Assembly: GCF_009664835.1 (NCBI RefSeq)
Contig: NZ_CP045929.1
Coordinates: 3,782,001 to 3,846,000 of the forward strand
DNA from: Allosaccharopolyspora coralli
GTDB taxonomy: Bacteria > Actinomycetota > Actinomycetes > Mycobacteriales > Pseudonocardiaceae
Direction: 5' to 3'
Length of the DNA stretch: 64,000 bases
Translations under genes and position numbers: made by a program
The notes under the pieces: generated by a model
Told to the model about the DNA's origin: nothing
The model's input: the letters and a program-made list of their open reading frames with translations, nothing else
Database searches by the model: none
Shown here: positions 38,393 to 46,480 of the stretch, in pieces
Numbering within the stretch: the stretch's first letter is position 1
How the letters are laid out: each line of letters opens with the position of its first letter

Positions 38393-39511
38393 TTACCCCC
38401 ACAGCTCCTCGGCAGTCTCGACGATGAGGGCGAGTTTCGCCCACTGCTCGTCCTCGGTGAGCGCATTACCCTCCACTGTGGACGAGAAACCGCACTGCGG
38501 AGACAGGCAGAGCTGGTCCATCGGTACGAACCGGCTCGCTTCCTCGACCCGGCGCTTGAGCTCGTCCTTGGTCTCCAACGCGCCCCGTTTCGTCGTGACG
38601 AGACCGAGCACGACCTGCTTGCCCTCCGGCACGAACCGCAACGGCTCGAACCCGCCGGAACGCTCGTCGTCGAACTCCATGAAGAAGCCGTCCACGTCGA
38701 GCTGGTGGAACAGCGTCTCCGCGATGAACTCGTAGCTGCCCTCCGCCGCCCACGACGAGCGGAAATTGCCCCGGCACATGTGTGTGGTGACGTGCAACCC
38801 GTCCGGTCGACCCGCGAGAGCGGCGTTCATCTGACGGATGTAGCGCTCGTGCTGGTGTTCGGCGTCGTCGCCGCGCTCGGCGAGCATCGCCCGCTGCGAC
38901 GGATCGTTGAGGTACGCGAGGCTGGTGTCGTCGAGCTGCAGGTACCGGCATCCCAGCTCTCCCATCGCGCGGATCTGGTCGGCGTAGGCAGCTGAGAGAT
39001 CGGCCCAGAAATCGTCCTCGCTGCCGTACACGGCGGGATCGATGCTCGCGCGGCCGCCGCGATAGTGCACCATGCTCGGCGACGGGATCGTCAGTTTCGC
39101 GGTCGCGTCCGTGGTCTCCCGCAGGAACCGGAAATGCTCCGCGAAGATCGTCTCCTGCAACCGGATCGCGCCGCTGACCTTCAACGCCGCAGGGGAGAAG
39201 TCGAACGTTCCGTCCTCGTTGCGGAACTCGACGTGCATGTTCTCGTCCGACTGCGTGATTCCGCCGAGTTGATAGATGAAGTCCATGTGCCACGAACCGC
39301 GCCGGAACTCGCCGTCGGTGGCGCTGCGCAACCCGACATCCGCCTGCTTGCGCACCACCTCGCGGATCGCGTCGTCCTCGACGGTCGCGAGCTCGTCGGC
39401 ACCGAGTCGACCGGCGGCGTGTTCCTCACGTGCACGCAACAACTTCTGCGGACGCAGGAGGCTGCCGACGTGGTCGGCGCGAAACGGCGGCACGGAACGG
39501 GTGTTCGACAT
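38393..39511 (-). CDS. MetE-like methyltransferase (YxjG/YxjH type)
   Basis: 372 aa member of the cobalamin-independent methionine synthase family, group with Bacillus YxjG/YxjH. RADHVGSLLRPQKLL begins the barrel; zinc ligands His and Cys occur in HVTTHMCRGNF and the last Cys in LSPQCGFSS; LQLDDTSLAYL is the substrate strand. Related proteins make methionine with unusual methyl donors or cleave epoxyalkane-CoM adducts. The ATG has GGAGG 5 nt upstream, the best ribosome site in this part of the window. Confidence 0.87.
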   Translation of the reverse strand: MSNTRSVPPFRADHVGSLLRPQKLLRAREEHAAGRLGADELATVEDDAIREVVRKQADVGLRSATDGEFRRGSWHMDFIYQLGGITQSDENMHVEFRNEDGTFDFSPAALKVSGAIRLQETIFAEHFRFLRETTDATAKLTIPSPSMVHYRGGRASIDPAVYGSEDDFWADLSAAYADQIRAMGELGCRYLQLDDTSLAYLNDPSQRAMLAERGDDAEHQHERYIRQMNAALAGRPDGLHVTTHMCRGNFRSSWAAEGSYEFIAETLFHQLDVDGFFMEFDDERSGGFEPLRFVPEGKQVVLGLVTTKRGALETKDELKRRVEEASRFVPMDQLCLSPQCGFSSTVEGNALTEDEQWAKLALIVETAEELWG

Positions 39512-39601
39512 GGAGTCCTCCCGGGCGACGGCGAACAGTTGTGCGCACTGTCGTGCACCGACGGACACTACGCCCACCGGAACTTCCGTTGATCGGAAGG
39601 T

Positions 39602-40453
39602 TCAGGCGGCGACGAGATGCTCGGTCCGGAGCAGTGCCGGTTCCGTCTCCGAGCGGATCGCCACCTCGACCCGACGCGCCAACTCGCGCCGGTCGCTCAC
39701 GGTGCGGGCATCCCAGGGCGGCAGCGCGGACAGTTCCAAGACCAACCCGCGTGTGCGCGCCACCGACACCAACGACGACAGCAACGTTGCGTCCCCGACG
39801 AAAGCCGCGGCGGTGCTCGGCCGACCGGCCACGCGGTATCGCAACGCGACCGGCTGCACGAGCGCGTCCGCTTCCACCGCGGCCTGGAACACGGCCGGAC
39901 GATGACGCCCTGACGCCCTGCCACACCAGGTCGTGCCCTCCGGGTACACCCCGATCATCGAACCGCCGCGCAACGCCTCCGCGACTCGGTTGACCGCAGC
40001 GGGCAACGATCGCAAACCCTCGCGTTCGATGAACAACGTGCCTGCCCGTGCCGCGATGCCACCGACCACCGGCCAGTCCCGCACTTCCGCCTTCGCCAGC
40101 AGCCGCATCGGACGCACCGACTGCAACGCGATCACATCGAGCCATGACACGTGGTTGCATGCCACGAGCACGGGGCCGGTGACGTCGAGCCGCTGCGCGT
40201 CACGCAGCACCACCTCGACACCGAACGCGTTCAGCACGAGCCCGAACCACCGTCCGAACAGGACACGGCGGCGGTCGTGCGGGACGAACGGGAGGACAGC
40301 GACGAGCGCCGCTCCCACCAGGAACACGACGAACGCACGCGTGAACCGCAGCGCCACCCGCGCGGGACCGACTCGGTCGTGATGTCCCCGACGCGGCAGG
40401 CAGGTCGGACCGCAGGGAGACGTCGGCATCCACCCGTGCTGGGAACTCGTCAC
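39602..40453 (-). CDS. 1-acyl-glycerophosphate acyltransferase family (PlsC-like)
   Basis: 283 aa with an N-terminal membrane segment (FTRAFVVFLVGAALVAVLPF). The acyltransferase motifs are in order: CNHVSWLDVIAL (HX4D), GTLFIEREG and IGVYPEGT. It transfers acyl groups to a lysolipid at the inner membrane face. The GTG at 40453 overlaps the stop of the upstream OlsB-like gene (GTGA); the ATG at 40429 is an alternative. With that partner it resembles OlsBA, which makes ornithine lipids; this is inferred from pairing only. Confidence 0.88.
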   Translation of the reverse strand: MTSSQHGWMPTSPCGPTCLPRRGHHDRVGPARVALRFTRAFVVFLVGAALVAVLPFVPHDRRRVLFGRWFGLVLNAFGVEVVLRDAQRLDVTGPVLVACNHVSWLDVIALQSVRPMRLLAKAEVRDWPVVGGIAARAGTLFIEREGLRSLPAAVNRVAEALRGGSMIGVYPEGTTWCGRASGRHRPAVFQAAVEADALVQPVALRYRVAGRPSTAAAFVGDATLLSSLVSVARTRGLVLELSALPPWDARTVSDRRELARRVEVAIRSETEPALLRTEHLVAA

Positions 40454-41223
40454 TGCGTTCCGCCGAGGAAGTACCGCAGGTACCGCTGGTCCATGTTCGG
40501 CAAGTTCAGCAGCACGAAGAAGTCCGCGACCCCGAAATCGGCGTCGAGTGCAGGCGGCCCGCACACCCAGGCGCCGAGCCGAAGATAGCCCCGCAGCAAC
40601 GGCGGCAACGAGCCGCGCGTCACACCGGCGACCGGCTCCCACGGCTGGTACGGCCGGACGCGGAACTCGTCCGGAGCATAGTGCTTCTCCGACACGGTGT
40701 CCCACACGCGGCCGGCGACCGCGCCGCCGTCGTACAACGGCACCGAAGCGCACCCGGCGAGCCACGTGTGCCCGTGCAGATACATGTAGCGGGCGATCCC
40801 CGCCCACACCAGACTCACCACCGCTCCACTGCGGTGATCGCGATGCACACACGACCGGCCCGTCTCCACCAACGCGGGTCGCAGGGAGCGCAACGCGGAC
40901 AGATCGAACTCCGTCTCGGAGTACAGGCCCCCCGCGGCCTCGGCCCGCTCCGGCGGCAGCATCCGGTAGGTGCCGACGACCTCACCTGTGTGGTCGTTGC
41001 GCACGATCAGGTGGTCACAGAACTCGTCGAACGCGTCCGCCTCGGCGCCCGGCACGCTCGCTTCGACCTGCGCGCCCATCTCCTCGGCGAACACCTGGTA
41101 GCGCAGGCGCTGCGCGGCCCGCACCTCGTCGGTTTCCCGCGCCACGAGCAGCGAATAGTGTGGCTGGTCCGTCGACCGCGCCCCGGTGGGCGCGGTGCTG
41201 ATCAACAGCTGCGACTCAGGCAT
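40450..41223 (-). CDS. GNAT/OlsB-like acyltransferase
   Basis: 257 aa, the hemolysin/OlsB-type GNAT group (ornithine acyl-ACP N-acyltransferase relatives; mycobacterial Rv3027c at the same place). LRYQVFAEEMGA and EFCDHLIVRND are typical, followed by VGTYRMLPPERA, SCVHRDHRSGAVVSLVWAGI and the LAGCASVPL strand. It probably makes an N-acyl amino acid or related lyso-lipid for the next gene product. ATG at 41223; divergent from rnhA across the repeat array. Confidence 0.85.
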   Translation of the reverse strand: MPESQLLISTAPTGARSTDQPHYSLLVARETDEVRAAQRLRYQVFAEEMGAQVEASVPGAEADAFDEFCDHLIVRNDHTGEVVGTYRMLPPERAEAAGGLYSETEFDLSALRSLRPALVETGRSCVHRDHRSGAVVSLVWAGIARYMYLHGHTWLAGCASVPLYDGGAVAGRVWDTVSEKHYAPDEFRVRPYQPWEPVAGVTRGSLPPLLRGYLRLGAWVCGPPALDADFGVADFFVLLNLPNMDQRYLRYFLGGTQ

Positions 41224-41321
41224 GGTGCAGGTGTATCGCCACGCGGACGAAGCGCAGAAGGGCGCAGGAGGACACTCCACCGGAACATCCGGTGAATCCC
41301 CGGTGAGACACCCGGTCCCGA

Positions 41322-41635
41322 TGGCGCGAACGGCACTCTCGCCTCGTCGCACGGGGCGAAAGTGCCGTTCGCACCGTTGAACTGGTGGGGCGAAAGTGCC
41401 GTTCGCACCGTCACACGGGGCGAGGGTGCCGTTCGCACCGTTGAACTGGTGAGGCGAAAGTGCCGTTCGCCTCATCACACGGGGCGAGGGTGCCGTTCGC
41501 ACCGTTGAACTGGTGAGGCGAAAGTGCCGTTCGCCTCATCACACGGGGCGAGGGTGCCGTTCGCACCGTTGAACTGGTGGGGCGAAAGTGCCGTTCGCCT
41601 CGTCGCACGGGGCGAAAGTGCCGTTCGCTCCTTGG
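41322..41635. repeat. Family-A tandem array: four 64-bp units
   Basis: Units start at 41376, 41440, 41504 and 41568, exactly 64 bases apart, each beginning GTTGAACTGGTG. Every unit holds two copies of GGCGAAAGTGCCGTTCGCC or its GAGGG variant in the same direction, with alternating spacers GTTGAACTGGTG and ATCACACG. One inverted module precedes the array (41325-41347), so there are one reverse and nine forward modules. It occupies the divergent gap between the OlsB-like gene and rnhA. Confidence 0.92.
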
Positions 41636-41662
41636 TTCGGCGGGTGCGCTAGGTTCCGAGGC

Positions 41663-42127
41663 ATGAGCGACGACACCGCGAACGCGGCACCAGTGGAGCT
41701 GTTCACCGACGGGGCCTGCAGCGGCAATCCCGGGCCCGGCGGGTGGGGTGTCGTCCTGCGCTACGGCGAACACGAACGCGAACTGCACGGCTCGGATCCG
41801 GTGACGACGAACAACAAGATGGAGATGACCGCCGTCATCGAGGGTCTCGCCGCGCTGACCCGGCCGATGCCGATGGTCACGATCCACACCGACAGCACCT
41901 ACGTGCTCAAGGGCATCACCGAGTGGATGGCCGGGTGGAAGCGCAACGGCTGGCTGACCTCGGCGAAGAAACCGGTGAAGAACGTCGACCTGTGGCAGCG
42001 CCTGGACTCGGAATGCTCGCGTCACGGCGAAGTCCGCTGGAAATGGATCAAGGGGCACGCGGGCCACGCGGACAACGAACGCGCCGACGCCCTCGCGTGC
42101 CGAGGCCGCGACGACGCTCGCCCCTGA
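41663..42127 (+). CDS. rnhA: Ribonuclease HI
   Basis: Cleaves the RNA strand of RNA-DNA hybrids. 154 aa with all four catalytic acids: Asp in [17 protein letters not shown], Glu in [12 protein letters not shown], Asp in IHTDSTYV and Asp in [10 protein letters not shown], plus the active-site His in [14 protein letters not shown] lies 7 nt before the ATG and there is no ribosome site, so it is probably leaderless. Confidence 0.96.
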   Translation: MSDDTANAAPVELFTDGACSGNPGPGGWGVVLRYGEHERELHGSDPVTTNNKMEMTAVIEGLAALTRPMPMVTIHTDSTYVLKGITEWMAGWKRNGWLTSAKKPVKNVDLWQRLDSECSRHGEVRWKWIKGHAGHADNERADALACRGRDDARP

Positions 42128-42198
42128 GCAGCCTGCGCCACAGGAGTCCTGGCGATAACGCGTTGCCTGTCTGACAGGAGTTCACCGACACTGCTCGC

Positions 42199-43206
42199 AT
42201 GGTCGATGCACTCGTGGTCGGTGGAGGTCAGGCGGGCCTGGCCGCCGCGTTCGAGTTGCGACGCCAGGGGTTCCGGCCGACGGTCCTGCACGCGGGTGCG
42301 GAGCCGGTCGGCTCGTGGCCGCACTACTACGACAGTCTTCGGCTGTTCACCCCAGCGTGGTTGAACGCACTGCCCGGTCTGCCGTTTCCCGGCGAGCCAC
42401 GCCGGTATCCGTTCCGTGACGAGGTCGTCGACTATCTTCGCCGATACGCGAACGGCCTCGAGTGCGAGATCCGTACGGGCGCCCACGTCACCTCGGTCAG
42501 CGCCGCCGACGGCGGGCACCTCGCGACGACGGCCGACGGCTCGCAACACTGGGGGAAGGTTCTCGTTGCGGCCACCGGTTCCTTCGTCCGTCCACACTGG
42601 CCTGAACTGCCACTGGACGACTACACCGGACAGGTCGTGCACGCCGCCGATTACCGCACACCGACGCCGTTCGCCGGGCAGCGAGTGGTCGTCGTCGGCG
42701 CGGGCAACTCCGCGGCGCAGATCGCCGTCGAGCTCGCCGAGTACGCCGACGTCAGCCTCGCCACCCGCGCACCGGTGCGTTACCTCAACACCAAGCCGCT
42801 GCGCCCAGACTCGTGGCTCTGGCCGGTACTGGGCGCGGCTTCCCGGGTACCGCTCCGGTCCCTGAGCCGCGGCGGTACGGGCACCGTTCCCGTGCTGGAG
42901 ACCGGCGGTTACCGAGCCGCCATCGAAGAGCGCGGGCGGCCGGACCGGCGGGACATGTTGTGGCCGGACGGTCAGAAGCAGCGTGTGGACGCGATCATTC
43001 TCGCCACCGGTTACCGGCCCGCACTGGACTACCTGAGCACCTCGGGAGTCCTCGACGGCAACGGCAGACCTCGGCATCGGTTCGGGGTCGCCACGGGGTG
43101 TCCGGGAATCGGCTTCGTCGGGCTGGAATACCAGCGAACCGTGCTGTCCGGCTCGCTCGGCGGCGTCGGCCGGGACGCGCGCTACGTGGCCACAAAGATC
43201 GCGTGA
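42199..43206 (+). CDS. Flavin-containing monooxygenase-like protein
   Basis: 335 aa flavoprotein of the CzcO/FMO type. FAD motif VVGGGQAGLAAAFELRRQG at the N terminus, NADPH motif VVVVGAGNSAAQIAVELAE near residue 155, and the second dinucleotide signature ATGYRP (about 268-273). Substrate unknown; related proteins oxidise N or S atoms or act on siderophores. The TGA stop lies within a family-C repeat. No clear ribosome site before the ATG. Confidence 0.87.
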   Translation: MVDALVVGGGQAGLAAAFELRRQGFRPTVLHAGAEPVGSWPHYYDSLRLFTPAWLNALPGLPFPGEPRRYPFRDEVVDYLRRYANGLECEIRTGAHVTSVSAADGGHLATTADGSQHWGKVLVAATGSFVRPHWPELPLDDYTGQVVHAADYRTPTPFAGQRVVVVGAGNSAAQIAVELAEYADVSLATRAPVRYLNTKPLRPDSWLWPVLGAASRVPLRSLSRGGTGTVPVLETGGYRAAIEERGRPDRRDMLWPDGQKQRVDAIILATGYRPALDYLSTSGVLDGNGRPRHRFGVATGCPGIGFVGLEYQRTVLSGSLGGVGRDARYVATKIA

Positions 43207-43244
43207 GTCTTTTTAGTGGTCATAGCCACCAAAAAGACTCACGC
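43201..43244. repeat. Family-C inverted repeat on a stop codon
   Basis: Arms GCGTGAGTCTTTTT and AAAAAGACTCACGC pair perfectly, extended by GTGG/CCAC. The left arm contains the TGA stop of the flavoprotein. T-runs in the arms make it a plausible bidirectional terminator. Confidence 0.85.
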
Positions 43245-43249
43245 ATGCA

Positions 43250-43285
43250 CAGGGGCGGGCCACACCGGAGTGCGACCCGCCCCTG
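43250..43285. terminator. Hairpin behind etfA
   Basis: Arms CAGGGGCGGG and CCCGCCCCTG with a 16-base loop, just beyond the etfA stop. Confidence 0.65.
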
Positions 43286-43301
43286 TCGAAGCGTCGGGGG
43301 T

Positions 43302-44261
43302 TCAGCCCTTGCGCTTGGCGACCTCGTCGGTGAGCTGCGGGGCGACCTTGAACAGGTCACCCACGACACCGAAGTCGGCGATCTCGAAGATCGGCGCCTC
43401 CGGATCCTTGTTCACCGCCACGATCGTCTTCGACGTCTGCATCCCGGCACGATGCTGGATCGCACCCGAGATGCCCAGCGCCACGTACAGCTGCGGCGAG
43501 ACGGTCTTGCCGGTCTGCCCCACCTGGAACTGGTGCGGGTAGTAGCCGGAGTCGACGGCCGCACGGGACGCGCCGACGGCGGCACCGAGCGAGTCGGCGA
43601 GCTTCTCGACGACGTCGAAGCTCTCCGCCGAGCCGACACCACGGCCACCGGAGACGACGACCGAGGCCTCGGTCAGCTCCGGACGGTCGCCGCCCTCGAC
43701 CGGCTGCAGCCCGGTGATTTTCGCGGACTTCGCCGGGTCGGCCGCCGGGACCGCCACCGTCTCGTCGGCGGCCGCACCGGAGGCTTCCTCGGCCTCGACG
43801 CTGCCGGGAAGCACCGTCACGACCGGGGCACCGCGGGTGACCTTCGCCTTGGCGTTGTAGGTGCCACCGAACAGCGAGTGCGAGCCGACGCCCTCGCCGT
43901 CGAGGTCGACGACCTCGGAGAGCAGGCCGGAGTTCAGCCGCACCGCGAGACGGCCCGCGATCTCCTTGCCGTCCACCGAACCGGGGACGAGCACCGCGGC
44001 AGGCGAGGCCGAGCCCGCGAGTTCGGACAGGACGTCGACCTGCGGGGTGACCAGGTGGTTGCCTGCGTCGTCGGACTCGGCGGCGTAGACCTTGGCCGCG
44101 CCGTAGGCGGCCAGCGAGTCCTTCAGCTTGGCTGCCGTGCCGGGCGCACCGACGACGACCGCCGACGGCTCACCGAGCCGCCGCGCGGCGGTGAGCAGCT
44201 CGAACGTGATCTTCTTGGCTTCGCCGTCCACGTGGTCGACGAGGACCAGTACCTCGGACAT
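43302..44261 (-). CDS. etfA: Electron transfer flavoprotein alpha subunit
   Basis: FAD-binding subunit of ETF, which carries electrons from acyl-CoA dehydrogenases to the quinone pool. 319 aa. The C-terminal FAD domain is complete: [48 protein letters not shown] and [24 protein letters not shown]. It follows etfB by 29 bases. By position it equals mycobacterial fixB (Rv3028c). Confidence 0.96.
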   Translation of the reverse strand: MSEVLVLVDHVDGEAKKITFELLTAARRLGEPSAVVVGAPGTAAKLKDSLAAYGAAKVYAAESDDAGNHLVTPQVDVLSELAGSASPAAVLVPGSVDGKEIAGRLAVRLNSGLLSEVVDLDGEGVGSHSLFGGTYNAKAKVTRGAPVVTVLPGSVEAEEASGAAADETVAVPAADPAKSAKITGLQPVEGGDRPELTEASVVVSGGRGVGSAESFDVVEKLADSLGAAVGASRAAVDSGYYPHQFQVGQTGKTVSPQLYVALGISGAIQHRAGMQTSKTIVAVNKDPEAPIFEIADFGVVGDLFKVAPQLTDEVAKRKG

Positions 44262-44290
44262 GTGTTCGTCTCCTCCTCGCGAACCGTGAC

Positions 44291-45073
44291 TCAGACGAGC
44301 TTCTGACCGGCCAGGTACTCGACGACCTGCACGCCGCCCTCACCCTCGTCGGTGACGCGCTCGCCACCGGACTTCGGCGGCTTCGGAGCGGACTCGACGA
44401 CGGTGGAGCCCGCGTTGGCCAGACCGACCTCGGAGGCGTCGATGCCCGCGTCGGCAAGGCTCAGCACCTCGACCGGCTTCTTCTTCGCGGCCATGATGCC
44501 CTTGAAGGACGGGTAGCGCGGCTCGTTGATCTTCTCGGTGACCGAGACGACGGCGGGCAGGTTCGCCTCGACGCTGACGATGCCGGCGTCGCTCTCCCGC
44601 TCCACCGAGACGGTGGAGCCGTCGGTGGTGACCTTGCGCGCGTACGTCAGCTGCGGCAGCCCCAGCAGCTCGGCGAGCATCGCGGGAACCGCACCGCTGC
44701 GACCGTCGGTGGACTCGTTGCCCGCAATCACCAGGTCGACGGAGCCGACGGTACCGATCGCCTTGGCCAATGCCTTGGCGGTCGCGACCGTGTCCGAGCC
44801 GTGCAGCGCCTCGTCGGAAAGATGGACGGCCTTGTCGGCACCCATCGACAGCGCCTTGCGGATCGCGTCGGTGGCCCGGTCGGGACCCATCGAGACGACG
44901 GTCACCTCACCGCCATGGGCCTCCTTGATCAACAGCGCTTCCTCGACCGCTCGCTCGTTGATCTCGTCGAGCACAGCGTCCGCTGATGCACGGTCGAGGG
45001 TGTGGTCCGAGTCGGAGAGCTTGCGCTCGGACCATGTGTCGGGCACCTGCTTTACCAGAACGACAATGTTCAT
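44291..45073 (-). CDS. etfB: Electron transfer flavoprotein beta subunit
   Basis: AMP-binding partner of EtfA. 260 aa; MNIVVLVKQVPDTWSE at the start and the AMP/recognition region VDLVIAGNESTDGRSGAVPAMLAELLGLP identify it. ATG at 45073 with GGGAGG 11 nt upstream. First gene of etfBA, divergent from degV. Confidence 0.96.
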   Translation of the reverse strand: MNIVVLVKQVPDTWSERKLSDSDHTLDRASADAVLDEINERAVEEALLIKEAHGGEVTVVSMGPDRATDAIRKALSMGADKAVHLSDEALHGSDTVATAKALAKAIGTVGSVDLVIAGNESTDGRSGAVPAMLAELLGLPQLTYARKVTTDGSTVSVERESDAGIVSVEANLPAVVSVTEKINEPRYPSFKGIMAAKKKPVEVLSLADAGIDASEVGLANAGSTVVESAPKPPKSGGERVTDEGEGGVQVVEYLAGQKLV

Positions 45074-45373
45074 GGGCCCTGTTCGACCTCCCGCGGACAG
45101 ACGACAAATTCGGATGTGTCCGGCGCGTCGACGCTCGGACGGTGTTCGTTTCAGCCAGTGGGCCGGGTTAGGTTGACCTTGCCACGCGGTCGCGTGGAAA
45201 GCACAGTGACCCCTGCCACCCCGCATGTTACTAGTCGGTAGCCCCTGCGCAACCAGGGGTTGTACGTGACGGTACTCACCTGTCGCACGACGGACGAGCA
45301 CCCCTGGGGCGTCGTTGCCACCGGACGCGGGGCTGAACGTGAACGCGATGAACCGCGCAGTAGCCTGTCGGCC
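45074..45373. other. Divergent regulatory gap between etfB and degV
   Basis: 300 bases without a supportable gene. Short palindromes CCACGCG-GT-CGCGTGG (45182-45197) and CCCCTG/CAGGGG (45242-45259) are seen, with an AT-richer TTACTAGTCGGTAG between them. TAGCCT at 45361 is a probable -10 box for degV. No firm operator can be named. Confidence 0.5.
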
Positions 45374-46216
45374 ATGAGCCGACGCGTCGCCATCGTGACC
45401 GACTCGACTGCCTCGATCCCGACGGATATCGCCGACTATCTCGGTGTCGCGGTCGTGCAGTTGGGTCTGACCGTCGGCGACGAGGAGAACGACGAACGCC
45501 GCGTGCCACACGCCGACCTCGCGCGTGCCATGCGGGAGGACGTTCCGGTCGCCACGTCCCCGCCGCCGGCGCCCGCGTTCTACTGGTGCTTCACCGACGC
45601 CGTCGCCCGCGGCGCGGAAGCCATCGTCTCGGTGCACCTTTCCGGAGCGCTGTCCGAGACGTGCGACGCCGCCCGCGAGGCCGCCGCCGAGCTCGACGTG
45701 CCGGTGTACGTAGTCGACTCCCGGCTGTGCGGACTCGGCCTCGGCTATCCGGTCATGGCCGCCGCGGAAGCAGCCGACGCCGGGGCGACCGCGCAAGGCG
45801 TGCTCAGCGTCCTCGACCGCAGGCTGCGGGCCACCACGGAGATGCTCTACGTCGACACTCTCGAATACCTGCTGCGCAGCGGCCGAGTCAGCAAGACCCA
45901 GGCGACCGTCGGCAGGGCTCTGTCGATCAAGCCGGTGCTGGTGCTCAAGGACGGGTCCCTGATCCAGCTCGGTCGTGCCGTCGGCCCGGAACGGGCTCTG
46001 CGACGCGCGGTGACCCATGCTCGAAAGCGCGCAGGCGATCAGAAGGTCGACATCGCCGTCGAACACTTCGAATGCCGCGACCGGGCCGAATGGCTCGTCG
46101 ACGAACTGCGCATGGAAATCCCGCACGTCCGCCGCTGCACCATCGAGCAGACCAGCGCGATCATCGGTGCGCACGCGGGCCCCGGCGCGATCGGAATCAC
46201 GGTCTCTCCGGTCTGA
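45374..46216 (+). CDS. DegV family fatty-acid-binding protein
   Basis: 280 aa DegV-domain protein. VAIVTDSTASIPTDIADYLGV is the family start, SPPPAPAFYWCFTDA and VHLSGALSETCDAA line the fatty-acid site. DegV/FakB proteins bind a fatty acid; FakB types hand it to the kinase FakA, but no fakA is in this window. TAGCCT lies 7 nt before the ATG, suggesting a leaderless transcript. The TGA stop marks the left border of a family-F repeat. Confidence 0.92.
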   Translation: MSRRVAIVTDSTASIPTDIADYLGVAVVQLGLTVGDEENDERRVPHADLARAMREDVPVATSPPPAPAFYWCFTDAVARGAEAIVSVHLSGALSETCDAAREAAAELDVPVYVVDSRLCGLGLGYPVMAAAEAADAGATAQGVLSVLDRRLRATTEMLYVDTLEYLLRSGRVSKTQATVGRALSIKPVLVLKDGSLIQLGRAVGPERALRRAVTHARKRAGDQKVDIAVEHFECRDRAEWLVDELRMEIPHVRRCTIEQTSAIIGAHAGPGAIGITVSPV

Positions 46217-46480
46217 GAACTCCTTGTAGATGGTGTTTTCCCGTGGGTCGGGTAGCGGGTTCTCAGCGCCCTCCTCGCTGCGGGATCGCTTTCTCGGGTA
46301 GCTACCTACGCAGCGAAACCGCTGTCCTCACGAGGAGGGCGCTGAGAACCCGCCGATGGTCGGGTCCAAGCGCGGGGTCGCCGCTGCGTACGTGCTGGGC
46401 ACTCGAGGCGACCCAACGAGCGGCAACCTGGGATGTCGGTAAACGACCACCAAGGCAGCTCAAAGACAGCTTCTCCAAGC
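46214..46480 (+). repeat. Family-F element plus family-E-like tail
   Basis: The whole gap between the convergent degV and hrpA genes. From the degV stop to about 46360 it matches 6510-6752, including hairpin arms containing CTCAGCGCCCTCCTCG. From 46380 on, GTCGCCGCTGCGTACGTGCT and GAGGCGACCCAACGAGCGGC resemble the core of family E with many changes. Confidence 0.75.

Noticed and set aside
41322-41635. CRISPR array
   Set aside because: Spacers alternate between two fixed sequences, the repeats are palindromic modules found singly elsewhere, and no cas genes are near.
45228-45242. TTACTAGTCGGTAG as an operator for etfBA
   Set aside because: Only half of the positions are symmetric; not strong enough to call without comparative data.
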